Of a stretch of DNA of 24,559 bases, positions 1 through 6,600 are shown in pieces. The notes below the pieces were generated by a model. That model had not been told where the DNA came from. It saw only the letters and a list, made by a program, of their open reading frames with translations, and did not search any database. Numbering within the stretch: the stretch's first letter is position 1; every line of letters starts with the position of its first letter. Position numbers and translations under genes: made by a program. Origin of the DNA: SM23-28-2 sp964512285 (GTDB lineage: Bacteria; Chloroflexota; Dehalococcoidia; SM23-28-2); the NCBI GenBank assembly GCA_964512285.1, contig CAZEJO010000028.1:1-24559 (forward strand), read 5' to 3'.

Positions 1-257
1 GCAAGCTCCTGCTCGTGCTGGAGAGCGCCGGCGTCAGCCAGATCGAGGCCGAGGGCCAGCCCTTCGACCCCCGCTTCCACGAGGCCGTCATGTACGGCGA
101 GGGTGAAGAGGGCAAGGTAGTGGCCGAGGTGCAGCGCGGCTACAAGCTGAACGACCGCGTCCTCCGCCCGGCCATGGTGGTGGTGGGCAAGGGCAAAGAG
201 AAGAAGGAAGAGAAGCCCACGGAGGAGGGAAAACCGCCTGGAGAGGCCGAGCAATAG
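1..257 (+). CDS. grpE: GrpE, nucleotide exchange factor (C-terminal part)
   Basis: This is the C-terminal part of GrpE, the cofactor that releases ADP from DnaK in the cytoplasmic chaperone cycle. The reading frame is open from base 3, so the gene starts outside the window. The beta-domain signature is clear: GQPFDPRFHEAVM followed by GYKLNDRVLRPAMVVV, where the family's C-terminal beta domain ends. A charged Lys/Glu-rich tail of about 25 residues follows and is family-variable. dnaK lies downstream, as in classic hrcA-grpE-dnaK-dnaJ operons, but here a foreign-looking gene starts 8 bases after the stop and separates the two. Identity is secure from the motif; nothing can be said about the N-terminal coiled coil. 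Confidence 0.95.
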   Translation, partial: KLLLVLESAGVSQIEAEGQPFDPRFHEAVMYGEGEEGKVVAEVQRGYKLNDRVLRPAMVVVGKGKEKKEEKPTEEGKPPGEAEQ

Positions 258-264
258 GAGCCCA

Positions 265-1221
265 ATGTCGGACCCATGCCTACCGTTTGACATTAAGAAA
301 GCGATCATCGCGGTCTGCGGGCGCGCATTCTACTACAAACACCTATTGTTTGACATCTTCGCACGAGCAGGGATACCCAAGGGAATGTTTCTCGAGTACC
401 AAGAGCAGCCCAAGTTTGTGATCGCTCGCCAGTTGCTCGACGATCTAGAGCGGATGGGAGACGACGGACTTCTCCTGCAACGCCGCTTGCTGACGGAACT
501 GTGCAAGTTGAAGACGTTGCCTGACGACGCTGTGTTGGACCGAGATGCCGGTTTGGACGCACTGCGGGAACTCAAACATCTCGCTGTCGAACACGACCTG
601 AGTGTGGAAGACGACCGAGTGAGAGGACAGCGGGCAACAGCGACTGCGCGGGCGGCAATTCAGCGGGCCGCTGAAGTCGAGCGTCGTCTGAAAGAGCTGA
701 ACCAGCTATTTGGTGAGATGTGCTCGGCTAGCGACTACCAGGCGCGCGGCTACGATCTCGAGCGCTTGCTGACTGAACTCTTTCCCCTTTACGGCATCTC
801 CTACCGTAGGCCTTACCGAACGGAGACAGAGCAGATTGATGGGCACTTTCACTTTCGCGGATTCGATTACGTGGTCGAGACGCGCTGGCGACGGGAGCCC
901 GCTACGCTGGACGACCTCCTGGCGTTCAAGGGCAAAGTGGATCGCAAGATCGAGAGTACTCGCGGTCTCTTCATCTCAGTGTCAGGATTTCGCCAAGATG
1001 CGGACGAGTACCTTCGGCAAGCCGGCTCAGCCAACTTGATCCTGATGGACGGCTGCGACCTAACGATGGTTCTTGACGGCCGTGTTAGCCTGCCCGATGC
1101 TCTCCAGCTGAAAGCTGACAAAGCATCTCAGGAGGGAAGGCTGTTTTTCCCGCTCGCAGGCTCCCTCAACCCTGGCATGCCTGCGAGTTCCAGTGCTCAA
1201 ACCACCGCAGAAGGAGCGTGA
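265..1221 (+). CDS. PD-(D/E)XK (Mrr-like) restriction endonuclease-like protein
   Basis: A 318-residue protein with a C-terminal region resembling Mrr-like/type IV restriction endonuclease folds. Around residues 160-240 I see GYDLERLL (E166), EQIDGHF (D192), then DYVVETRW (E205, R207), which fits the E...D...ExK catalytic layout except that Arg replaces the usual Lys. FKGKVDRKIESTRGLFIS follows, typical of the conserved strand after the core. The N-terminal 140 residues are helical and unassigned. It sits between grpE and dnaK, where no such gene normally lies, and its codon use is less GC-biased at third positions than dnaK, suggesting transfer. A role in DNA degradation or phage defence is inference from the fold. 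The Lys-to-Arg change could mean altered or lost catalysis. Confidence 0.7.
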   Translation: MSDPCLPFDIKKAIIAVCGRAFYYKHLLFDIFARAGIPKGMFLEYQEQPKFVIARQLLDDLERMGDDGLLLQRRLLTELCKLKTLPDDAVLDRDAGLDALRELKHLAVEHDLSVEDDRVRGQRATATARAAIQRAAEVERRLKELNQLFGEMCSASDYQARGYDLERLLTELFPLYGISYRRPYRTETEQIDGHFHFRGFDYVVETRWRREPATLDDLLAFKGKVDRKIESTRGLFISVSGFRQDADEYLRQAGSANLILMDGCDLTMVLDGRVSLPDALQLKADKASQEGRLFFPLAGSLNPGMPASSSAQTTAEGA

Positions 1222-1227
1222 TCCCCC

Positions 1228-1317
1228 ATGCCTGGAGTAATCGGAATCGACTTGGGAACGACCAATAGCCGTAGCTGCAGGGCTTCAGCCCTGCCCCGAT
1301 CACTCCAGCAGACCTAG
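1228..1317 (+). pseudogene. Broken duplicate of the dnaK 5' end
   Basis: A second copy of the dnaK start lies upstream of the real gene. Its first 14 codons (1228-1269) read MPGVIGIDLGTTNS, against MPKVIGIDLGTTNS at 1382. The two DNA segments match at about 36 of 42 bases, and most differences are silent. After codon 14 the frame runs into a palindromic element and stops at 1315-1317, giving 29 codons. An AAGGAG ribosome-binding site at 1211-1216 still precedes it, so the short peptide might be translated. It looks like a recombination or insertion scar, not a functional gene. Confidence 0.85.
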
Positions 1318-1332
1318 AGGTCTGCAGCTACG
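1270..1332. repeat. Palindromic three-stem element (REP/MITE-like)
   Basis: An outer 11-base inverted repeat, CGTAGCTGCAG at 1270-1280 and CTGCAGCTACG at 1322-1332, encloses two smaller hairpins: GGGCT/AGCCC near 1280-1292 and AGACCT/AGGTCT at 1309-1322. The whole can fold as a cloverleaf-like structure. It begins exactly where similarity of the broken dnaK copy to dnaK ends. Such non-coding dispersed palindromes are common in draft genomes of environmental bacteria; that this one is dispersed elsewhere cannot be tested here. Confidence 0.75.
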
Positions 1333-1381
1333 AGGACTTATAGATGGCGAACGAGTAAAGAAAAGAGCGGAGGCATAAGCC

Positions 1382-3277
1382 ATGCCTAAAGTAATTGGAA
1401 TCGACTTGGGAACAACCAACAGTTGCGTGGCCGTTATGGAAGGCGGCGAGCCGGTCGTCATCCCCAGCGCCGAAGGGGGTCGCATCACGCCCTCCGTCGT
1501 CGCCATGAGCAAGAACGGCGAGCGCCTCACCGGCCAGGTCGCCAAGCGCCAGGCCATCACCAACCCCTATAACACCATCTTCAGCATCAAGCGCCTCATG
1601 GGCCGGCGCTTCGAGGACGACGAGGTCCAGAAGGACACCAAGGTCCTGCCCTACAAGCTCGACGCCGCCGAAAACGGCGATGCCCGCGTCTCGATGGGCG
1701 ATCGCACCTACTCTCCCGCCGAGATCTCGGCCATGATCCTTCAGAAGCTGAAGACCGACGCCGAGGCCTATCTCGGCGAGAGCGTCACCGAGGCCGTCAT
1801 CACCGTTCCTGCCTACTTCAACGACAGCCAGCGCCAGGCCACCAAGGACGCCGGCGAGATCGCCGGCCTCAAGGTCCTGCGCATCATCAACGAGCCTACC
1901 GCCGCCTCCCTCGCCTACGGCATGGACAAGAAGGAGGAGAAGGTCATCGCCGTCTACGACCTTGGTGGTGGCACCTTCGACATCTCCATCCTGGAGATCG
2001 GCGAGGGTACGTTCCAGGTCAAGTCCACCAACGGCGACACCCACCTCGGCGGCGATGACTTCGACCAGCGCGTCATCGAGTGGCTGTGCGAGGAGTTCAA
2101 GCGCGACCAGGGCATCGACCTCAAGCAGGACCGCATGGCCCTTCAGCGCCTCAAGGAGGCCGCCGAGAAGGCCAAGGTCGAGCTGTCCACCGTCATGCAG
2201 ACCGAGATCAACCTGCCCTTCGTCACCGCCGACTCCAGTGGCCCCAAGCACATGAACATCGTTCTCACCCGCGCCAAGCTCGAGCAGCTTGTCGGCGACC
2301 TCGTGGAGCAGACCATCGGCCCCTGCCGTCAGGCCCTCGAGGACGCCGGCGTCACCGCTGCCCAGATAGGCGAGGTCATCCTGGTGGGCGGCCAGACCCG
2401 CATGCCCCTGGTGCAGGAGACGGTCAAGAAGTTCTTCGGCCGCGAGTCTCACAAGGGCGTCAACCCCGACGAGGTGGTCGCCATTGGCGCCGCCATCCAG
2501 GCGGGCGTGCTCAAAGGCGAGGTGCGGGACGTCCTTCTGCTGGACGTGACGCCCCTCACCCTCGGCATCGAGACCCTGGGCGGCGTTGCCACGCCTGTCA
2601 TCCCCCGTAACACCACCATCCCCACCGCCAAGAGCCAGACATTCACCACCGCCGCCGACAACCAGCCCAGCGTCGAGGTCCACGTCTTCCAGGGCGAGCG
2701 CGCTATGGCCGCCGACAACAAGTCCTTGGGGCGCTTCCTTCTCGATGGCCTCCTGCCGGCCCCTCGCGGTATGCCCCAGGTCGACGTGACCTTCGACATC
2801 GACGCCAACGGCATCCTCAACGTCAGCGCTCGTGACAAAGGCACCGGCCGCGAGCAGAAGATCACCATCGTCGCCGGCTCTGGCCTGTCCAAGGATGACA
2901 TCGAGAAGATGAAGCAGGAGGCCGATACCTACGCCGACGAGGACCGCCGCCGCCGCGAGGAGATCGAGCTGCGCAACCAGGCCGACAGCATGGCCTACCA
3001 GGCCGAAAAGACCATGCGCGAGCTCGGCGACAAGGTCCCGTCCGACATGCACACTGAGGTCGAGGCCAAGGTGAAGGAGCTGCGCGACGCTCTCCAGGGC
3101 AGCGACATGGATGCCATTCGCCTCGGCGTATCTGCCCTATCGGAGGCCATGCAGAAGATGGGTGCCCACGTCTACGGCCAGGCAGGGCCACCGCCGCCCG
3201 AGGGCGGCCCGCCCGGCCCTGAGGGCGAAGGCCCCGCTGACGAGGGCACGGTGGAGGGGGAGTTCCGGGAAGTGTGA
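1382..3277 (+). CDS. dnaK: DnaK, Hsp70 chaperone
   Basis: Full-length Hsp70 of 631 residues, the ATP-driven cytoplasmic chaperone that works with GrpE and DnaJ. The N-terminal nucleotide-binding domain opens with IGIDLGTTNSCVAV, then VPAYFNDSQRQATKDAG near residue 140, DLGGGTFDIS near 190-200 and the VGGQTRMP segment near 335. The linker DVLLLDVTPLTLGIE leads into the substrate-binding domain and helical lid, ending in a Pro/Gly-rich tail and EGEFREV. The start is supported by GGAGG at 1369-1373, 8 bases upstream. It keeps its Cys after the LGTTNS motif, unlike the broken copy upstream. The short distance to the next gene suggests co-transcription. Confidence 0.98.
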   Translation: MPKVIGIDLGTTNSCVAVMEGGEPVVIPSAEGGRITPSVVAMSKNGERLTGQVAKRQAITNPYNTIFSIKRLMGRRFEDDEVQKDTKVLPYKLDAAENGDARVSMGDRTYSPAEISAMILQKLKTDAEAYLGESVTEAVITVPAYFNDSQRQATKDAGEIAGLKVLRIINEPTAASLAYGMDKKEEKVIAVYDLGGGTFDISILEIGEGTFQVKSTNGDTHLGGDDFDQRVIEWLCEEFKRDQGIDLKQDRMALQRLKEAAEKAKVELSTVMQTEINLPFVTADSSGPKHMNIVLTRAKLEQLVGDLVEQTIGPCRQALEDAGVTAAQIGEVILVGGQTRMPLVQETVKKFFGRESHKGVNPDEVVAIGAAIQAGVLKGEVRDVLLLDVTPLTLGIETLGGVATPVIPRNTTIPTAKSQTFTTAADNQPSVEVHVFQGERAMAADNKSLGRFLLDGLLPAPRGMPQVDVTFDIDANGILNVSARDKGTGREQKITIVAGSGLSKDDIEKMKQEADTYADEDRRRREEIELRNQADSMAYQAEKTMRELGDKVPSDMHTEVEAKVKELRDALQGSDMDAIRLGVSALSEAMQKMGAHVYGQAGPPPPEGGPPGPEGEGPADEGTVEGEFREV

Positions 3278-3280
3278 GTT

Positions 3281-3547
3281 ATGGGTATCGATTGGGGCAA
3301 TCAGGCGGTCCAGCGTGCCTATCACGATATGGTTCAGACCATTCAGGATTGGGAGACTGCTCAAGAGGAGCACGGCCCGTTTGTGTCCGCTGATAGCTGT
3401 GTTAGAGGCCGAACCCTTCAAGTTCGCGACATCGAGGAGTGGCGAGAGCATTACCTCGCGCTGAAGGCCGCCGAGGACGCCTACCACAACGCCTGCCGGC
3501 ACTTCCTTGAGACCGCCGGCGTCCGCCCCACCCCGCCCAGCGCCTGA
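3281..3547 (+). CDS. Small hypothetical protein downstream of dnaK
   Basis: An 88-residue protein starting 3 bases after the dnaK stop, so probably translated by coupling. I do not recognise a family. It appears mostly helical and acidic, with charged segments (DIEEWREHYLALKAAEDAYHN) that could pack as a two-helix hairpin, and two lone Cys residues. No signal peptide or membrane segment is visible. Its opening MGIDWGN superficially resembles the Hsp70 start but has no further similarity. Codon use resembles that of dnaK at its 3' end and is more mixed at its start. It may be a real accessory gene of the operon. Confidence 0.6.
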   Translation: MGIDWGNQAVQRAYHDMVQTIQDWETAQEEHGPFVSADSCVRGRTLQVRDIEEWREHYLALKAAEDAYHNACRHFLETAGVRPTPPSA

Positions 3548-3566
3548 GCGACTGGCCTACCCAACC

Positions 3567-3606
3567 CACCGCCGCGCGCGCATTCCGCGCAGTGTAGGAG
3601 GCGGTG
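3567..3606. terminator. Possible bidirectional terminator between convergent genes
   Basis: CACCGCC at 3567-3573 pairs with GGCGGTG at 3600-3606, and GCGC-rich inner sequence can extend the stem. It lies between the convergent small gene and the Fic gene, where a shared terminator would be expected. There is no clear T-run on either strand, so the call rests on position and stem only. Confidence 0.35.
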
Positions 3607-3617
3607 CGCTTAAGGGG

Positions 3618-4820
3618 TCAATCCGAGGCCGTGACGGGCTGCTCGGCTTCCGCTGGTTCCTCAGCGGGTTGCGGCAGGTCGTCCTCGAACAGAGATAGAT
3701 AACTCTCGTAGCTAAATAGCCTGTTGCGCTGGCGGCCGGTCATTTCAGTTAACAAACTGGCATTCTCAAACTGATTTGCCAAGTTGTTCGCCGTAGGATT
3801 GCTCACGCCCAGTTCACGGGTCACCAGGCCCACCGATACAATCGGCCGCTGGTATAGAAGGTCAAGCAGCCGTAGCCCGTTCGCGCTGCCCCGGATGTGC
3901 TGGGATACAAAGTGTCGGTGCTCTTCCCGTAGCTGAAGAATCCTCCTGGCTGTATCCGTCGCCTGGTTCGCCACCTCGGCTACCCCTTGCAAGAAGAACT
4001 TCAGCCACCCTTCCCAGTCGCCGTAGTCTCGAATCGCCGTCAACCGTTCATAGTACTCGGGCTTGTGCCGGGTAAGGTAAAGGCTTAGATAGAGAAGGGG
4101 CTGGCGCAAGATCTTGCGCTGGCACAGCAGGAACGTAATCAGGAGGCGGCCAACTCGGCCGTTGCCATCTATGAAAGGATGAATCGTCTCGAACTGGGCG
4201 TGAACCAGTCCGACGTTCACAAGCGCGGGAAGATCAACGTCAGCGTGAAGGAACGCCTCCAGATCGCTCAGGGCTGCCATCATCTCATGGGGTGGTGGAG
4301 GAACAAAAGCGGCCTCCGTGAGGGTACATCCTGGCCGGCCGATCCAGTTCTGCGTTCTCCGGAATTCGCCTGGCGATCGACGACCACCGCGGACGTTTGC
4401 CAACAGTTGCTCATGGATCTCCCTGATAAGGCGTAAAGACACCGGCAAAGACTCCAGCCGTTCCAAGCCATGGTTCATAGCGCGGACGTGGTTGACCACT
4501 TCGGCCACGTCGCTGCGCGACCCCTTCCGTGCTGCGTCAGCCTCGTACTCCAGCACATCAACCAAGGAGGCCTGCGTCCCCTCGATCTGCGAGCTTAGTA
4601 CCGCCTCGCGACGAGCGAACATGGCAACGAAGAGATTGGGGTTTGGCAGAACCTCCGTCGTCCCGTCCAGCCTACCCAGTGCTCTATCTCCAGCGGACAA
4701 CTTGGTCCAGAGCCCTTGATCAATAACCAAAGGCGGATCAACTGGCAATGGCTTAGGAATGAAGGCGCGGTAGCCCTCGGGTTGTCGGATATAGGTCCCG
4801 GCACGACCTGTGTCCGTCAT
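3618..4820 (-). CDS. Fic-domain protein with C-terminal winged helix
   Basis: A 400-residue Fido-family protein. Fic enzymes usually transfer AMP from ATP to a hydroxyl of a target protein. The catalytic motif HPFIDGNGRVGR lies at residues 214-225 with the invariant His214, Asp218 and Asn220/Gly221. Near the N-terminus, SSQIEG at 76-81 matches the class II inhibitory helix motif (S/T)xxxE(G/N), with Glu80 placed to block ATP, so the enzyme is probably self-inhibited. Residues about 310-375 look like a winged helix (LVTRELGVSNPTANNLANQF). The size and order match the common Fic/DUF4172-like bacterial proteins. It is convergent to dnaK and divergent from the dnaJ remnant; no antitoxin gene is adjacent. 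Target unknown. Confidence 0.9.
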   Translation of the reverse strand: MTDTGRAGTYIRQPEGYRAFIPKPLPVDPPLVIDQGLWTKLSAGDRALGRLDGTTEVLPNPNLFVAMFARREAVLSSQIEGTQASLVDVLEYEADAARKGSRSDVAEVVNHVRAMNHGLERLESLPVSLRLIREIHEQLLANVRGGRRSPGEFRRTQNWIGRPGCTLTEAAFVPPPPHEMMAALSDLEAFLHADVDLPALVNVGLVHAQFETIHPFIDGNGRVGRLLITFLLCQRKILRQPLLYLSLYLTRHKPEYYERLTAIRDYGDWEGWLKFFLQGVAEVANQATDTARRILQLREEHRHFVSQHIRGSANGLRLLDLLYQRPIVSVGLVTRELGVSNPTANNLANQFENASLLTEMTGRQRNRLFSYESYLSLFEDDLPQPAEEPAEAEQPVTASD

Positions 4821-4842
4821 GATACTCTGTCCTCTCCCTACC

Positions 4843-5001
4843 GTTATTTAAGCATAACTCCCTTCGCTTAATCAAGTGCTGTCCCTGGTAAAAACTCCTT
4901 AACTAATGTGTTCTTGACACCCCGCGCGGAACCCGTTAGTTAAGCGGCGCGCCTTGGCGATTAAGTAACCGGATGGCTTGATGAAAAACGCTTAATTAGC
5001 G
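4843..5001. promoter_or_regulatory. Array of about six CTTAA-core repeats upstream of fic
   Basis: Between fic and the dnaJ remnant, AT-richer than its surroundings, I find six related sites: ATGCTTAAATAAC (minus strand, 4843-4858), CGCTTAATCAAG (4865-4876), TCCTTAACTAATG (4896-4908), CGCTTAACTAACGG (minus, around 4933-4946), ACTTAATCGCC (minus, around 4955-4967) and CGCTTAATTAGCG (4989-5001). A rough consensus is CGCTTAAyyAA. Sites 3 and 4 form a 9-base perfect inverted repeat (CTTAACTAA/TTAGTTAAG). Multiple operators for a regulator, perhaps the winged helix of the Fic protein itself, are the likely meaning; that is inference. Confidence 0.55.
4846..4875 (-). promoter_or_regulatory. Candidate fic promoter
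   Basis: On the minus strand TTGATT (4870-4875) and TTAAAT (4846-4851) are separated by 18 bases, close to a sigma-70-type promoter, and end about 25 bases before the fic start at 4820. Both hexamers fall inside CTTAA-core repeats, which would make repression by a bound protein straightforward. Sequence match only. Confidence 0.4.
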
Positions 5002-5080
5002 ACCTTCATTTCTCATCGCCTCTCCCCCCGTCCCTCTTCCCCCTTGCCATCTCCCATCTGCTAAAATAGATTGGTTACCT

Positions 5081-5593
5081 ATGGCTACCACCAAGCGCGA
5101 CTACTACGACGTTCTCGGCGTTCCCCGCAACGCCAGCACGGAAGAGATCAAGAAGGCCTTCCGCCGCCTCGCTATGCAGTATCACCCCGATCGCAACAAG
5201 CAGGCGGGCGCCGAGGAGCGCTTCAAGGAGGTCAACGAGGCCTACGAGGTCCTCTCCGACCCTGAGCGCCGCCTCTCCTACGACCGCTTCGGCCACGACG
5301 GCCTCCGCGGCTTCGACGCTGGCCGCCCCTTCGACGGCTTCGACCTCGGCGGCACAGGCGCCCGCCTCCGCCGACAGGCCTGTCGCGGCAACGGCAAGGT
5401 GGAGCGAGCTCAGCGCACCATCGACGAGGAGTTCTGGGACGGCATAGGCCCGGGACCGCTGGACGGTTGGCAACGCTGGCTGCAAGACTACGTCCGCTTC
5501 TACAACCGCTGCCGTCAGCACAGCGCCCTGGACTACCGCGCCCCCTGGCAGCACGATCAACGGCTGTTCTCAGCCTCCCCCTTGACTACGTGA
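5081..5593 (+). pseudogene. dnaJ: dnaJ truncated after the J/GF region and joined to a transposase end
   Basis: An open 170-codon frame that is a chimera. Residues 1-70 are a good J-domain (KRDYYDVLGVPRNAS, HPD at 35-37, EAYEVLSD), and 71-92 start the Gly/Phe region. From about residue 103 the sequence switches to an IS481-type transposase C-terminus (NGKVERAQRTIDEEFW). The DnaJ zinc-finger and substrate-binding domains, normally about 280 further residues, are absent. The J-domain with HPD could still stimulate DnaK ATPase if made, so residual function is possible. The exact junction is unclear between residues 92 and 103, partly because ACRGNGKV also resembles a DnaJ zinc-finger repeat. A mis-assembly is an alternative. 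Confidence 0.85.
5387..5593 (+). mobile_element. IS481-type transposase remnant (C-terminal end)
   Basis: About 68 residues fused in frame to the dnaJ start. NGKVERAQRTIDEEFW carries the last Glu of the DDE triad of rve-type integrase cores, and DYVRFYNRCRQHSALDYRAPW is the usual end of IS481-family transposases. The two catalytic Asp residues and the helix-turn-helix part are missing, so it cannot transpose itself. No terminal inverted repeats were found nearby. It most likely records an insertion followed by deletion of the rest of dnaJ and most of the element. Confidence 0.8.
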
Positions 5594-5612
5594 GAGCATG
5601 TATGGGAGAATT

Positions 5613-5634
5613 GTTATGGACATATGTCCGTAAC
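5613..5634. promoter_or_regulatory. Palindromic operator upstream of the DUF134 operon
   Basis: A near-perfect 22-base palindrome with core TATGGACATATGTCC, ending 20 bases before the DUF134 gene start. Only one base pair breaks symmetry. TTGTTA at 5611-5616 and TATCAT at 5635-5640, 18 bases apart, could be a promoter with the palindrome in the spacer. A degenerate copy lies at 13914-13935 before the mvhD-fdh operon, matching at 17 of 22 bases. A dimeric regulator site is the natural reading; the DUF134 protein encoded next door is the obvious candidate, by inference. Confidence 0.7.
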
Positions 5635-5654
5635 TATCATCGAGTTCTGAGTGT

Positions 5655-6143
5655 ATGCCAAGACCAACGAAGTGGCGACGAGTGGCTTTCATGCCGCAGG
5701 TGACTTACTTCAAGCCGGCGGGGATTCCCGCTAGCACGCTGGAGAGCGTAGGTCTGACCGTTGAAGAAACGGAGGCCATTCGCCTCAAGGACCTGGAGGG
5801 GTTGCAGCAGGAGGAGTGCGCCCAAAGGATGCGCGTCTCCCGCCCCACTTTCCACCGCGTGCTCGAATCGGCCCGTCAGAAGGTCGCCGATGCCCTCATT
5901 AATGGCAAGGCCGTTCGCATCGAGGGCGGCAACTTCGCCCTGGCCAGCCAACGTTTCAGGTGTCGTCAGGATGGGCACGAGTGGCACGTGCCTTTCGAAG
6001 CCATAGTGGCCGGGCTTCCCCTGGCCTGCCCGCAATGCGACAGCCCAAGCGTGCTCCCCGTGCGGCCCGCTGGCCCCGCCTTGAGGGGCCGCGGCTGGGG
6101 GCAGGGGCGTGGCGGAGGCCGCTGGCAAGGAGGCAGGCCATGA
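5655..6143 (+). CDS. DUF134 (UPF0251) DNA-binding protein
   Basis: A 162-residue UPF0251/DUF134 protein. The family signature MPRPTKWRRVAF...TYFKPAGIP starts at residue 1, which supports this start although no good ribosome-binding site precedes it. A sigma-70 region-4-like helix-turn-helix follows (LTVEETEAIRLKDLEG...RMRVSRPTFHRVLESARQKVADAL, about residues 34-80). A small Cys/His region (CRQDGHEWH...CPQC, about 98-126) may bind metal, and the tail is Gly/Arg-rich. Such proteins are often encoded beside NifX/NafY-like and MinD/ferredoxin genes, as here. It overlaps the next gene by four bases (ATGA). It is the only evident transcription factor of the island and probably its regulator. Confidence 0.9.
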   Translation: MPRPTKWRRVAFMPQVTYFKPAGIPASTLESVGLTVEETEAIRLKDLEGLQQEECAQRMRVSRPTFHRVLESARQKVADALINGKAVRIEGGNFALASQRFRCRQDGHEWHVPFEAIVAGLPLACPQCDSPSVLPVRPAGPALRGRGWGQGRGGGRWQGGRP

Positions 6144-6580
6144 TCTTCATCGATGAGGACAAGTGCACGGGCTGCGGCGATTGCCTGGAAGTGTGCCCCG
6201 AGGAGGGAGCCATCGCCCTCCAGGAGGAGAAGGCCATCATCAACCGGGAACTGTGCACTAGCTGCGCTGCCTGCATGCCCGCCTGCCCCGAGGGAGCTAT
6301 CTATGAGGTGGAGGCTGCACCGGTGGCGGCAGAGAGGGCAAAACCGGCGCAAGTCACGAAGCAGCCAGCGCTGAGTCGGGCTCGGCCAGTGATAGTCTCT
6401 ACTCTGGCAGCGGCGGCCCCTCTGGCCGTGGACGCGGCCGTTGGACTGGCGAAAAGGTGGCTGGAGAGGCGAAGCGTCGCCAGAAAGACTGACGACCAGG
6501 CAGAGCCAGGCCGGGGCAGCCAGGCAGGGCGAGGCTCCGGCGGGCGACAGCGCAGGCAGCGGGGCAGAGGCCGCAAGTAG
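6140..6580 (+). CDS. 2[4Fe-4S] ferredoxin with basic C-terminal extension
   Basis: A 146-residue protein whose first 55 residues are a bacterial-type ferredoxin. Cys9, 12, 15, 19 and Cys39, 42, 45, 49 form two CxxCxxCxxxCP motifs binding two [4Fe-4S] clusters. Residues about 81-105 form an Ala/Val-rich hydrophobic stretch ending in KRWLERR that might be an amphipathic or membrane-associated helix. The last 40 residues are Gly/Arg/Gln-rich and strongly basic. The ATG at 6140 overlaps the DUF134 stop and starts exactly at the MIFIDEDKC ferredoxin opening, so it is preferred over upstream codons. Likely an electron carrier for the Fe-S/cofactor island; partner unknown. Confidence 0.9.
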   Translation: MIFIDEDKCTGCGDCLEVCPEEGAIALQEEKAIINRELCTSCAACMPACPEGAIYEVEAAPVAAERAKPAQVTKQPALSRARPVIVSTLAAAAPLAVDAAVGLAKRWLERRSVARKTDDQAEPGRGSQAGRGSGGRQRRQRGRGRK

Positions 6581-6600
6581 CAATTCGAGGAGGTATGGCG

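Noticed and set aside
236..257. The end of grpE resembles the end of the DUF1847 gene (12697-12718), both coding PGEAEQ before the stop
   Set aside because: About 19 of 22 bases match, but the genes are unrelated and the similarity stops at once on both sides; chance in a GC-rich genome is the simpler explanation.
1328..3052. A 574-codon open frame antisense to dnaK
   Set aside because: It is the usual mirror frame of a high-GC gene: low-complexity Gly/Leu/Val/Asp sequence without domains or a start signal, while the dnaK strand is fully conserved.
4914..4919. A perfect TTGACA on the plus strand upstream of dnaJ
   Set aside because: No acceptable -10 hexamer lies 16-18 bases downstream, and the dnaJ start is over 160 bases away.
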